In this document: in pieces, positions 34,424 to 42,913 of the stretch
How positions within the stretch are numbered: the stretch's first letter is position 1
Layout of the letters: each line of letters starts with the position of its first letter
Assembly: GCA_030604195.1 (NCBI GenBank)
Contig: JAUVWI010000014.1
Location: 1-62,591, forward strand
Direction of reading: 5' to 3'
Length of the DNA: 62,591 bases
Origin: Spirochaetales bacterium
GTDB taxonomy: Bacteria; Spirochaetota; Spirochaetia; SZUA-6; DRHE01
Notes under the pieces: generated by a model
The model's database searches: none
Told to the model about the DNA's origin: nothing
What the model saw: the letters and a program-made list of their open reading frames with translations, nothing else
Made by a program: the position numbers and the translations under genes

Positions 34424-34818
34424 TAGTACAATTATTATAAAAAAGGGCGTTGAAAATGACTCATACCGCTGATCTTACTTTCTAAATGCTAGGTGAAAAA
34501 CCTGTTGAAGTCTTTGTAATGGCAGAAGAAGGGCTGGTGGTATGGCAGTACGATAAAACACCCTTACAATTTCTACATTAGCGAAAACACCTCTGTGAAT
34601 AATAGTACAACACCGCGTGTTGTTGTGAAAAATCCCGTCATCACATAGCGTTACAAACTCAAAAGCGCCGCCTTCTGTAACCCTTTTCACAACTATTCCG
34701 CAGCTCACAATAGTACCTATTAGAATACCAGACAAGAATCATCCAGCAACCCCTACACTTCGGCATATTGTAATAAAAAATTATTTTAGAAACTTTTTTA
34801 TATATCTTGAAATATTAC
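34424..34818. other. intergenic region without assignable gene
   Basis: Two small frames (plus 34485-34578, minus 34475-34735) lack ribosome sites and recognisable families. ACAACAC-CGC-GTGTTGT (34607-34623) is a perfect small palindrome of unknown role. ATAAAAAAGGGCGTTGAA (34437-34454) recurs exactly at 41273-41290. The region may be a gene remnant like others nearby. Confidence 0.4.
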
Positions 34819-34854
34819 TTGACAATCAATACTGTTCATTGTATAATATTATAC
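34819..34854 (+). promoter_or_regulatory. consensus promoter with overlapping palindrome, padR operon
   Basis: TTGACA (34819-34824), a 17-base spacer and TATAAT (34842-34847) make a perfect sigma70-type promoter. The -10 lies inside the perfect 14-bp palindrome GTATAATATTATAC (34841-34854), which would block polymerase when a dimeric repressor binds. The PadR protein encoded just downstream is the obvious candidate. Confidence 0.85.
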
Positions 34855-34867
34855 GAAAGGTAATAAT

Positions 34868-35176
34868 ATGGATATACAGCTTAAAAAAGGAATACTCGAC
34901 GTACTAGTTCTATCAATCCTCAAAAAGGAAGACCTCTACGGCTATAAACTCTCGGAGCTGATTAACCGGATTGTCCGCATTGCAGAAACCGCTCTGTATC
35001 CGATACTTCGCAGGCTAAAAGGACAGGGACTGCTCACAACATATTCGGTGGAGCACAATGGGCGTCTGCGAAAATACTACAGTATCACAGAACAGGGTAA
35101 AGCCCATTTGGATAAACGTATCAGGGACTTAGCTGAACTGCGCAAAATAATAGAAACTATTATAAAAGGAGCTTAA
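34868..35176 (+). CDS. PadR-family transcriptional repressor
   Basis: This 102-residue winged-helix regulator consists of MDIQLKKGILDVLVLSILKK, the recognition region YGYKLSELINRI...ETALYPILRRLKGQGLLTTY, the wing NGRLRKYYSITEQGK and a C-terminal dimerisation helix. It is the short PadR subfamily that usually precedes a HAAS/DUF1700 membrane protein, exactly as here (gene 5 bp downstream). AAAGG is before the ATG. It probably represses its own operon through the palindrome at 34841-34854. Confidence 0.92.
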   Translation: MDIQLKKGILDVLVLSILKKEDLYGYKLSELINRIVRIAETALYPILRRLKGQGLLTTYSVEHNGRLRKYYSITEQGKAHLDKRIRDLAELRKIIETIIKGA

Positions 35177-35181
35177 AAAGA

Positions 35182-36420
35182 ATGACAAAAATACATAATG
35201 ATTACCTTAAGAAAATTCGGGAAGCCCTGCAGGGCTGGACGCCTGTAGATATCGACGACGCGGTAAGTTACTACGAAGAATTTATAGAGGATGCCCTGGA
35301 ACAGGGCCTTCCCGAAAATCAAATACTTAATAGATTGGGAAGTCCAGAACAGACAATTAAAACAATTAAAGCAGAACACAACATCCAAAAAACAGAAGAT
35401 AAGCCCGGCCCTCTGAGATTAATGAATAGTATAGTGGGTATTCCAGCTTTAAAGGTATCGGTTGTACTGGGAGGGATTGTCCCAATTGTAACTTCATATC
35501 TTCTCTATATACTCGCAATAGCCTCGTATATTGCAATTGCGGGCGGAGTTTTCTTCTCCGTATATGCAGTACGACAGATCAATCCCCAATATGAATGGTC
35601 TATAATCGGTATGGCAGGACTGGCGCTTATTTCCGCTGCAGTATTCGGTACTTTCGGATTTTTAACCTGGAGGATTGCAAACTTCATTACAATACACACA
35701 ATGAAATTATTAAGAAAATTCCTAAACAGAGGCAGAATTACAAAAACAAGGCAGACCGAATCCCGAATATATGCAACAGGAAAAGTGAGGAAAGGTAAAA
35801 AAGTACTGTCAGCCTTTTTAATTATATTCCTTATCGGAGTCGTTATGCTTATTCCATCCGGTTTACCCACAAGGTATTTCTCGATCTGGAACAGTAAAAT
35901 GCCTTCGAACTATACAGAAAAGGAAATGCACTTTCCCGCAGATGAGGTAAAAACAATCTCTATTGCAGCCCTTAATTCAAAAGTTATTCTTAAAAAAACA
36001 TCCTCAGACCAAGTTACAATATTGTATCAGCAGCCTGACTGGATGAAAGGAAACGTAAAAAAGGAAGAGTCAAATTTAAGCTTTGCAGAAAAACCAAACG
36101 GAAGGCTTCCCTATATGCAGTTTGTATCGCGTCACGAAGGAATGACCTCTGTTGCAGTTGGAATTCCGGAAAAAAACACTGTAGATACTATAACAATAAC
36201 CACAAAGGGCGGAACAGTAGAGCTTACACAGCAAATTGCGGATAATTATAATATTTCGGCGATAGCTCAGCCCGGAAAGATAGTTTTAGATAATAGGGTG
36301 CTTAAAGATAATACCCTGCATTATCGAACTAAAGGAAAAGGCACTATATACATTAAAAGTAATAACGGCGCGGTAATAATCAATCTAACAGAAAATTTGA
36401 AAGAAAAATCAACAGAATAG
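35182..36420 (+). CDS. HAAS-domain membrane protein with DUF4097-like C-terminus
   Basis: The 412 residues start with a HAAS/DUF1700 signalling domain (DYLKKIREALQGW, SYYEEFIEDALEQG and LNRLGSPEQTIKTI). Three or four membrane helices (about 88-160 and 213-232) follow, with a basic cytoplasmic loop between them (RKFLNRGRITKTRQ). The last 170 residues read as a beta-helix-like DUF4097 domain (VKTISIAALNSKVILKKTS). PadR-HAAS pairs respond to envelope stress or small molecules in other bacteria. The gene lies between padR and two dehydrogenase genes. Base composition is more AT-rich than the flanking core genes. Confidence 0.85.
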   Translation: MTKIHNDYLKKIREALQGWTPVDIDDAVSYYEEFIEDALEQGLPENQILNRLGSPEQTIKTIKAEHNIQKTEDKPGPLRLMNSIVGIPALKVSVVLGGIVPIVTSYLLYILAIASYIAIAGGVFFSVYAVRQINPQYEWSIIGMAGLALISAAVFGTFGFLTWRIANFITIHTMKLLRKFLNRGRITKTRQTESRIYATGKVRKGKKVLSAFLIIFLIGVVMLIPSGLPTRYFSIWNSKMPSNYTEKEMHFPADEVKTISIAALNSKVILKKTSSDQVTILYQQPDWMKGNVKKEESNLSFAEKPNGRLPYMQFVSRHEGMTSVAVGIPEKNTVDTITITTKGGTVELTQQIADNYNISAIAQPGKIVLDNRVLKDNTLHYRTKGKGTIYIKSNNGAVIINLTENLKEKSTE

Positions 36421-36432
36421 GAGGATAATATT

Positions 36433-37380
36433 ATGAGCAGAGTAATTGTAATAACAGGTATTACCTCTGGAATAGGTTTTGCAGCAGCAAAAAAATTTAT
36501 ACAGATGGGAGCAGCTGTAATAGGAATCGGAAGGTCGCAGGAATCATGCAGAAAAGCTGCTGAAAAAAACAAAGCCATGACGTATCTTGCAGCCGATCTA
36601 TCGTCACAGAAACAGGTGCGCGATGCTGCTGCAAGGATTACATCGATAGTGGACAGCAGGTACAGCGGGAAAATCGACGTGCTGATAAACAATGCAGGAA
36701 CTTTCTCCGGCTGGTATCGGGCAACAGAGGACGGTTATGAGCTTCAGTTTGCCGTAAACCACCTAGCCCCGTTTTTATTCACAAACCTGCTTTTGCCTGA
36801 GCTTCGAGCCTCAGAAAAAGGAAAGATTATCACGGTAAGTTCCGGCTCCCACTACCATACAAAGATAAACTGGAAAGATCCTATGAACAGAAAACACTAC
36901 AACTGCTTAAATGCATACAAACAGTCAAAACTGGCAAATGTGCTCTTTAGCTATGAACTTAACAGAAGATTTTCAGAGCAGCTTAATATCCACGCATACG
37001 CAGTGGATCCCGGATTGGTTAATACCAGCATAGGAGAAAAGAGGACAAGCGGACTGGTTAAATGGTTCTGGGGAATGAGGAGAAAGAGCGGAATAAGTCC
37101 TGAACAGGCTGCAGAGACAATAACCTATCTTGCTTCAGATGCTTTAGGAGACAATCTTACCAAAAAGAATTGGATTTACTGGAAAGATTGCAGGCCAAAA
37201 GAGCCCAGCAGATATTCTAAAGATGGAGCAGCTGCTTTAAGGTTATGGGAATTATCGGAACGATTGTGCGGAATAGACGGACAGAGAGAGCTTACTGCAC
37301 TGCAAGGCCCAGAAACAGAAAACCCAAACTTAAAAGGTACACAGAATGTGATAAAAATAGAGAGTGAGGTAGCAGTATGA
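36433..37380 (+). CDS. short-chain dehydrogenase/reductase
   Basis: The 315 residues carry the cofactor loop TGITSGIG, NNAG in DVLINNAGTFSGWYRATEDG, the catalytic Ser in ITVSSGSHYH, and the YxxxK pair in YKQSKLANVLFS. The subgroup resembles retinol dehydrogenase/WW-domain oxidoreductase-like SDRs. It is 12 bp after the HAAS gene with GGAGG at the start, and its stop overlaps the next SDR gene (ATGA). The substrate is unknown. Confidence 0.9.
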   Translation: MSRVIVITGITSGIGFAAAKKFIQMGAAVIGIGRSQESCRKAAEKNKAMTYLAADLSSQKQVRDAAARITSIVDSRYSGKIDVLINNAGTFSGWYRATEDGYELQFAVNHLAPFLFTNLLLPELRASEKGKIITVSSGSHYHTKINWKDPMNRKHYNCLNAYKQSKLANVLFSYELNRRFSEQLNIHAYAVDPGLVNTSIGEKRTSGLVKWFWGMRRKSGISPEQAAETITYLASDALGDNLTKKNWIYWKDCRPKEPSRYSKDGAAALRLWELSERLCGIDGQRELTALQGPETENPNLKGTQNVIKIESEVAV

Positions 37381-38157
37381 AAAGTTACGCATTAATAACA
37401 GGGGCGGCAGGTGGCCTGGGAAAAGCATTTGCATTGGAATGTGCAGAGAGAGACTGGGACCTGTTTTTAACAGACAGGGACAGTAGTACTCTCGAAGAAT
37501 TAGCAGAAGGTATTAACAGGCTGTATAATATTCACATTCTATATGAAAGTTGCGATCTCACAGATGATTCATCACGAAGAGAATAAACTCAAATTCCATT
37601 TTCTTATCAATGTCGCAGGACTGGATTATGAAGGTATATTCAACGAACGTAGTACAGAAGAACTGGATACGATAATTAGACTCAATATAAATGCAACGGT
37701 AGTAATGACCAATAGAATTATCAGGTACAGGGATTACGCCCGGACCTTTCGAATAATAAATGTCTCGAGTTTAGCCGCTTACTATCCTATGCCTGTAAAG
37801 GCAACATATGCCGCATCAAAAAGGTTTATACTTGACTTTTCGTTTGCAATAAGAGAAGAACTTAAGAAGGATGATATTACAGTTACAGCTTTATGCCCCG
37901 GTGGGATGCCTTCTAACGAGGAGGTTATCAGGAGCATCGAACGTCAGGGTTTCTTCGGCAGACTCACTACGAGAAATGTCGGATACGTTGCTTCGAAAAC
38001 AATAGACAGGGCTCTAAGAAGGAAAAAGCTTTATATTCCCGGTTCGTTTAATGTACTGTTAAAAGTACTTGGCAAATTTGTACCGGCAGGGATAATTGCT
38101 ATGTTTATATCTATGCGCTGGAATCATACCCGAGCACGATTATTAACACAGAAATAG
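37377..38157 (+). pseudogene. short-chain dehydrogenase broken by a frameshift
   Basis: Frame one (37377-37586) encodes TGAAGGLGKAFALECAERDW and reads to CDLTDDSSRRE, then stops. The protein continues in the +1 frame from about 37575 with ENKLKFHFLINVAGLDYEG, the catalytic YAASK and LCPGGMPSNEE to 38157. One frameshift near 37575 explains the split, perhaps with a few residues lost. There is no slippery heptamer that would suggest programmed shifting. It is the last gene of the PadR operon, and its loss fits the decay seen around it. Confidence 0.85.
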
Positions 38158-38272
38158 CTCTACTAATCGATAAGGGGGACAGATTTTCTATAGCCTTCTC
38201 ATCCGAACCATTAATCCGAATTTCATTATTGATTGAAAAACCCAACTATTCGTATTTTTAAGCCCTGTATTG

Positions 38273-38395
38273 ATGAAACAATGTAATTCTATAATAACCT
38301 TCAATAGAAGAGATTTTCCAAGCAAAATACTTGATCAATATAACGTAATAGCGATGACACCAGAAGAATTTATAAAAAGCGGAGGATTGAAATGA
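38273..38395 (+). pseudogene. C-terminal remnant of a PIN-domain toxin
   Basis: The 40-codon frame MKQCNSIITFNRRDFPSKIL...AMTPEEFIKSGGLK matches the end of PIN-family (COG1569-type) toxins, where an ITFN-x-x-DFP motif and a terminal xPEEFI are typical. The N-terminal acidic catalytic residues are missing. Its TGA overlaps the ATG of the RHH antitoxin gene (ATGA), the normal operon layout of this pair. The 110 bp before it, from 38158, hold nothing identifiable. Confidence 0.65.
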
Positions 38396-38631
38396 AAACG
38401 ACGTTTAATCTAAGATTACCAGGCGAATTATGTGGCAAAATTGAAAAAGAAGCACAAAAAAATAGCCTAAGTATCAATCAGTATATTCTATACACCCTCA
38501 CTAAAACGATTGCATATAACGAAGCCTTGGAAATCCTAAACGTAAAGTTGGAGAATGTCTCTGATATGGCTGTTGAAGAAATATTAAGCAAAATACCGAA
38601 AAGAAAGCCTTTAAAGGGCGATGAAATATAG
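38392..38631 (+). CDS. ribbon-helix-helix antitoxin (partner of the PIN remnant)
   Basis: The 79 residues begin with an RHH DNA-binding domain: TFNLRLPGELCGKIEKEAQK, then NSLSINQYILYTLTKTIAYN. A short C-terminal tail (VEEILSKIPKRKP) could wrap the toxin. CGGAGG lies just before the start. The PIN toxin in front is truncated, so this is an orphan antitoxin or regulator. Confidence 0.75.
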   Translation: MKTTFNLRLPGELCGKIEKEAQKNSLSINQYILYTLTKTIAYNEALEILNVKLENVSDMAVEEILSKIPKRKPLKGDEI

Positions 38632-38642
38632 GAAATAAACGG

Positions 38643-38666
38643 TTTTCCACCGATGCACACACCATT
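38643..38666 (+). repeat. 24-bp direct repeat, left copy (hicBA flank)
   Basis: The 24 bases beginning TTTTCCACCGATGCACACAC and ending CATT recur exactly at 39263-39286, 620 bp to the right. The HicBA pair lies between the copies. It could be a duplication from insertion of the module or a recombination site. Confidence 0.8.
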
Positions 38667-38810
38667 GGGCGACATTAGGTGCATTTGAAAATGTAATGAT
38701 CGAGGATATAGAACCATGTTCTAACAGGCAGGTATATAAATCCGAGGAGAGATGATATACTTTTTATTGTGAACATATCTTTCAGGAGCATATTTTTGGG
38801 GGAATGAACA

Positions 38811-39026
38811 ATGCATAATGAATTCACTGCTGTTATCGAAAAAGATGAGGAATGGTATATAGGCTATTGCCCAGAAATACCAGGAGCAAACGGGCAAGGA
38901 AGAACCGTTGAGGAATGTAAGAAGAGTCTCGCTGAAGCGATCTCACTGATACTAGAAGATCGCAGGGAAGATGCTCTTCGAGGAGTTCCGGCTGATGCCA
39001 AGAGAGAAACTATCACGATTTCATGA
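38811..39026 (+). CDS. hicB: HicB-family antitoxin
   Basis: HicB neutralises the HicA mRNA interferase and represses the operon. The 71 residues have the partial RNase H fold typical of the family (FTAVIEKDEEWYIGYCPEIP, GANGQGRTVEECKKSLAEAI). The extended C-terminal DNA-binding helix-turn-helix of long HicBs is absent, so repression would need another element. GGGGG lies 9 bases upstream. Antitoxin-first order and ATGA overlap with hicA are normal for one hicBA subtype. Confidence 0.88.
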   Translation: MHNEFTAVIEKDEEWYIGYCPEIPGANGQGRTVEECKKSLAEAISLILEDRREDALRGVPADAKRETITIS

Positions 39027-39211
39027 AGCGCGAAAACCTTCTGAAGCACCTACGGAGATATGGGTGTTATCTCAAGAGAGAAGGAAGATCTCATTCGCTG
39101 TGGAAGAATCCTCTTACTGGAGTTGTTGAGGCTGTCCCCCGACACAGTGAGATTTCAAATCGCCTAGCGCAGAAAATATGTAAAAAGCTTTCTATTCCAA
39201 AGATCACATGA
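39023..39211 (+). CDS. hicA: HicA-family toxin (mRNA interferase)
   Basis: HicA is a small double-stranded-RNA-binding-fold toxin that cleaves mRNA. The 62 residues have the catalytic His in REGRSHSLWKNP and the C-terminal VPRHSEISNRLAQKICKKLS. It is full length and has no visible damage, so this is the one toxin-antitoxin pair in the region that appears functional. It starts within the hicB stop codon. Confidence 0.88.
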   Translation: MKRENLLKHLRRYGCYLKREGRSHSLWKNPLTGVVEAVPRHSEISNRLAQKICKKLSIPKIT

Positions 39212-39262
39212 TAGGTCTTTTAGTTAGATATTAACTTGACCAATCAAGATAGATATAAGTGT

Positions 39263-39286
39263 TTTTCCACCGATGCACACACCATT
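39263..39286 (+). repeat. 24-bp direct repeat, right copy (hicBA flank)
   Basis: This is an exact second copy of the repeat at 38643-38666. The remaining sequence between hicA and the epimerase (39212-39548) has an open 65-codon frame without a ribosome site or family resemblance. I see no gene in it. Confidence 0.8.
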
Positions 39287-39548
39287 CACCGACTTTTGAA
39301 ATCCTCAAGGATTATTAGTGAATTAAAGGTAAAGCAATGGGCAAAATGGATAGAAGATATTACAGTATATTTAAAACGACCTATGAGAAACTCTTTGATG
39401 TTTTTTCCCATGATAGCCGAAACTCACTATTAAGACAAACCTGAAGTCCTATGGAATATTTGCAATTAGAAAATGCGCTAATCTGTTTATTTGTGAACCG
39501 TAAAAACAGATCTTCACTATAAAGCATTAAATAGAGGAGAAAATCTGA

Positions 39549-40220
39549 ATGAATAAGGTTGGAATCTACTATGCCTACTGGATCCATGACTGGGACGCGG
39601 ATTTTGTGCCCTATATCTACAAAGTAAAAGAGTTGGGGTTTGATGTTCTGGAGATCAATGCCGGAACCATCGCCACCATGGGGGCGGATGAAAAAAAGCG
39701 TCTTAATGATGCGGCTGCAAAAACGGGAATCCACATGAGCTGCTGTATCGGTCTACCGCCCTCTTCGGATCTCGCTTCTTCCGATATCGCTGTCCGCCAG
39801 GCAGGTATTAATCACCTGAATCGTATCGGTGATGCTATGGTGGAGTGCAAAATTGACCGGTTGTCCGGCATTATCTACTCCAACTGGCCCGGATCCTTTG
39901 AAGGCCGTGGAGTAACCAAACAGCAAGCATGGGAATGGAGCGTATCCTCTATGAAGGAAGCTATAAAAAAGGCCGAGGATCTGGGACTTATCTATAACGT
40001 GGAAGTTGTAAACCGCTTTGAGCAGTTCCTTATGAATACTGCTGCTGAAGCGGTGGCTTACATTAAAGAGGTGGGCAGCCCCAACCTTAAGATATTGCTG
40101 GACACCTTTCAAATGGCTGCAGGTGTCCGAAACCTTTTGACGATGTACCGCAAAGTGGATTGCTCATATTTTTTTTCATTCCTGACTGCAAAATCCTTGA
40201 GTTTTCACTTATTTCCTTGA
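39549..40220 (+). pseudogene. sugar 3-epimerase (DTE/DPE-like), C-terminally truncated
   Basis: The first ~192 residues match D-tagatose/D-psicose 3-epimerase-type TIM barrels: MNKVGIYYAYWIHDWDADFV, YNVEVVNRFEQFLMNT with the first metal Glu, and LKILLDTFQM with the metal Asp. After that the reading turns into unrelated AGVRNLLTMYRKVDCSYFF... and stops at 40220. The normal protein is about 290 residues, and the missing third holds the remaining metal ligands (His and Glu). The gene is therefore probably inactive. The start has GAGGAG upstream. Confidence 0.8.
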
Positions 40221-40272
40221 TTTCCCGTCCATCCCGTAACATCTATTGTTTTTCTATTCATAATGATAAAAA

Positions 40273-40875
40273 CTATTCATCAAGTAATTTTTTAATTTTA
40301 TCTATAAAGCCACTGCCCTTCTTTTTTACCTTAACTTCACCTAAAATAACTTTTCCACGGACAACTATTTCCGGTACACCAATACCGGGAAATTTTGTAT
40401 CATGCTCTCTTATTTCTGATAAAACTGAACCCATTTCTATGCTGACTGCATAATTTTCAGGAACGATAATTAACAAAGTACTGAGTATTATGGTTGCATC
40501 TATGTAGTATTTTCCCGGGTCAAGCAGAGTTTTGGAATAATCCAGTTTTTGTTCTGCCAGAATTAATTTTGATTTCATATTTCTGGACTTTAATTTGGAT
40601 CCTCTGAGAGTTTTACTGGACAGAACAAGATTGATTTTTACTTCTTTGGCTGCTAACTGAGTATTGTCATTCGATGTCTGGACAATCAGGGCTTCCGGAA
40701 GATCCTCAAGCTCGGCCTGCACATCTCTATTGGATCCCGCTGCATGTACTACTGATATGCGCTTTTCAAATTCTTCCATGGTAATAAAATCTCTGGCATA
40801 GGCTTCAGATAAGAGTTCCTCGGCAATATTTTTTTGTTCTGATAGAGGTCTTCCTTTTGGAATTAATTGAGACAT
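40273..40875 (-). CDS. DUF1707/LiaF-like protein
   Basis: The 200 residues begin with a DUF1707 (SHOCT-like) domain (EELLSEAYARDFITMEEFEK, RISVVHAAGSNRDVQAELED). They end with the C-terminal beta-helical domain of LiaF/'cell wall-active antibiotics response' proteins (KYYIDATIILSTLLIIVPEN, VRGKVILGEVKVKKK). No membrane helix is seen, so it is probably cytoplasmic or peripheral. CAGGAG lies before the ATG. Relatives act in envelope-stress signalling, but no partner kinase is adjacent. Confidence 0.8.
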   Translation of the reverse strand: MSQLIPKGRPLSEQKNIAEELLSEAYARDFITMEEFEKRISVVHAAGSNRDVQAELEDLPEALIVQTSNDNTQLAAKEVKINLVLSSKTLRGSKLKSRNMKSKLILAEQKLDYSKTLLDPGKYYIDATIILSTLLIIVPENYAVSIEMGSVLSEIREHDTKFPGIGVPEIVVRGKVILGEVKVKKKGSGFIDKIKKLLDE

Positions 40876-41042
40876 GAGTTCTCCTGAACTATTTCTATAT
40901 ATTCAATATAGCAAAATTCCAGGTAAAAAACAGGACTTCTTTTAGAAATTCCCCATGCGCCCTGGGGCGTGTGGGACGGCAACGCCCCCTGCTTACCCGA
41001 CCAAAATGAAGAATACCATAACACTTTAAAACTCAAAGGCTC

Positions 41043-41258
41043 CTATATCAGCCAAACCATTTGTATAAAAACATCCCCTGATTCTTCAACAAAGAATACC
41101 CGATCCAAAGCCATTCCAGGGGCATTACCATCCTGGATAATTGTTTTAGCCGGGCCAAATCCTCTGATTTCTGCCTCACCGACGTCCATGCCAATCGGGT
41201 ACGCTGATTCCGGTTGCTTATTTGTATTATTTAAATATTTGATATAGGCTTCTAAAAA
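41043..41258 (-). pseudogene. unidentified coding-like fragment
   Basis: In the 470 bp between two minus-strand genes, one minus frame is open for 71 codons without an ATG at its head. It reads FLEAYIKYLNNTNKQPES..., then IGMDVGEAEIRGFGPAKTII and LDRVFFVEESGDVFIQMVWL before TAG. The composition looks like real protein, but I do not recognise a family. It is probably the tail of a deleted gene. The flank at 40960-41000 has a GC-rich inverted repeat (GGGGCGT...ACGCCCC) without a T-run. Confidence 0.4.
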
Positions 41259-41345
41259 CTATAAAGAACGAAATAAAAAAGGGCGTTGAAGTAGAAGTTT
41301 TGCATTATGCTGCTTAAATATTCTTCAAGTTTTCAACCAAACGTA

Positions 41346-42650
41346 TTAAAAGGATATGGAGACCCCCAGATTAAACCCTATGGTAGCCATATCAAATTCC
41401 AATGAATCGCCGTAAGGGGTTTTACCGGGAATCCAGCCGCTTAGCTCCACAAAATCATCATCTGCCCCCGTACCGCAGGTTACACCGCCCAGGGTATAGC
41501 GGTAGGCGTCGCCGGCAAAGAGCTTCTTATACTGGCCGGTAAGAAAGAGCAGGATCCTCGGCGAGAGGAAATACTCCATCTTAAAGGTTGCCAGCAGGCC
41601 CAGCAGCAGGCCATTGCCGGAATTGATTACTACGTCTTTTCTTAAGTACACTGTGGGGTCGGAGGTACCAAGAGTTGGTCCCGGAAATGGTACTCCATTA
41701 TCATCATAAAGCCCTATATAAACCGGGAAATTGTTCATCTTGATATAGTTGTTCCACAGGCCGATGAGGCCGCCGCCGCCAAAGGAAAGGGCAAGCTGCC
41801 TGACCGGGTTAAGCACATAGAGGGCCTGGATATCGAGATACTTCTGTGAGTATTCGAACCCATAGCTGGGAAAATCTGTGTTTCCCGGACTCGCTACTGT
41901 AAAATATGTTGTCAATAAATCTGTATTATCATAATCCGCGGCAGACGGATCAAACTCACCCATCTGGAATTCAGTCCAGACTGAGTGTAATGAAGCGCAG
42001 AGCTGCAGGAACCTGTAGGGGCGGTAGGAAACCCCGCTGCTGAAATCCAAAAGAGCCGCGGATTCCTTCAGTTTATCCAGCCAGTCAATGCCGGCAACGG
42101 GAAAATCCACCCCTGCCCGGCCGAAAAAGCCAAGCCCCTGGGTCGCAACATAACTGTACATGGTCTCAGCCGCTGCTATCAATTCGCTCCTGGGTACGGG
42201 AACTGACTCCGCTCCTATTACCACACCGCTCTCCACATCGATAAGCCTGCCGTTGAGGATAAAATTATCACCCGCTTCGGTAATGCTTCCTGCAAGCAGG
42301 ATCTCAGCCCCCATAACCTCACCCACCTTAACGGATGACTCGCCCGAGGCAATATCCGACAGGGAGAGTTCTATCTCTTTCAGTATCTTATCCAGGTTCT
42401 TCCTCTCGGTTAAGATAAAATAGGTGGAGCGGAAAATTTCCTTGCTTATCAGCTCTCCCACTACTGCTCCTATTTCATGCTCCCTGGAGGCCGGGCTCGA
42501 GTCTACAAAGGGAATCACGGCCAGCGGCTTCTTGAAGAAAATTTCCTGCTCCGCCTCCAGGTACTGGCGGGTAAGTGAGGAGAGCAGCTTCACCACACTA
42601 CTGTTTATGTCAGAAAAGAGATTTCCAGTCTGGAGAATGAATAGGGTCAT
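41346..42650 (-). CDS. CsgG/FlgO-like domain joined to an outer-membrane barrel-like region
   Basis: The N-terminal part (about residues 25-165) has the CsgG/FlgO/LpoB-type pattern: PLAVIPFVDSSPASREHEIG, ILTERKNLDKILKEIELSLS and VMGAEILLAGSITEAGDNFI. The remaining ~260 residues alternate aromatic beta strands and end FDMATIGFNLGVSISF with a terminal Phe, as in outer-membrane barrels. The ATG at 42650 gives a signal-like MTLFILQTGNLFS, but the preceding in-frame codons (KKYIIFVI) would make a better signal peptide and lack a standard start. A reading from 42857 is open but unlikely. The function is unknown. Confidence 0.7.
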   Translation of the reverse strand: MTLFILQTGNLFSDINSSVVKLLSSLTRQYLEAEQEIFFKKPLAVIPFVDSSPASREHEIGAVVGELISKEIFRSTYFILTERKNLDKILKEIELSLSDIASGESSVKVGEVMGAEILLAGSITEAGDNFILNGRLIDVESGVVIGAESVPVPRSELIAAAETMYSYVATQGLGFFGRAGVDFPVAGIDWLDKLKESAALLDFSSGVSYRPYRFLQLCASLHSVWTEFQMGEFDPSAADYDNTDLLTTYFTVASPGNTDFPSYGFEYSQKYLDIQALYVLNPVRQLALSFGGGGLIGLWNNYIKMNNFPVYIGLYDDNGVPFPGPTLGTSDPTVYLRKDVVINSGNGLLLGLLATFKMEYFLSPRILLFLTGQYKKLFAGDAYRYTLGGVTCGTGADDDFVELSGWIPGKTPYGDSLEFDMATIGFNLGVSISF

Positions 42651-42913
42651 GATAACAAAAATGATATATTTTTTCCCAACGCAGCTCACAGCCGGGACCA
42701 AAGCTCTAAAAATAGAAGCACCAAATAATATATTCGGGCGTTGGACTTGATAATGTTTTGTGCTGAACACGCAAGATTCTAAAGGTAATAGCATAATAGA
42801 TAGACTTATAACAGAATGGATTAAAAAGCAAGGGGTTGTTGGAAAGTGGTTCGGCAATCTGCCGGCTCGCTTTACCGGCCGCAGGCTTTTGTGTCGATAA
42901 TTGCCTTAACCTA

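Noticed and set aside
34475..34735. Minus-strand 86-codon frame
   Set aside because: No ribosome site, no recognised family; kept only as a remark in the intergenic entry.
37543..37600. Programmed frameshift in the second dehydrogenase
   Set aside because: No slippery heptamer or downstream pseudoknot was seen, and neighbouring genes are also decayed, so mutation is simpler.
38643..39286. CRISPR array or integron attC pair
   Set aside because: Only two copies 620 bp apart with genes between them and no attC-type core sites; not an array.
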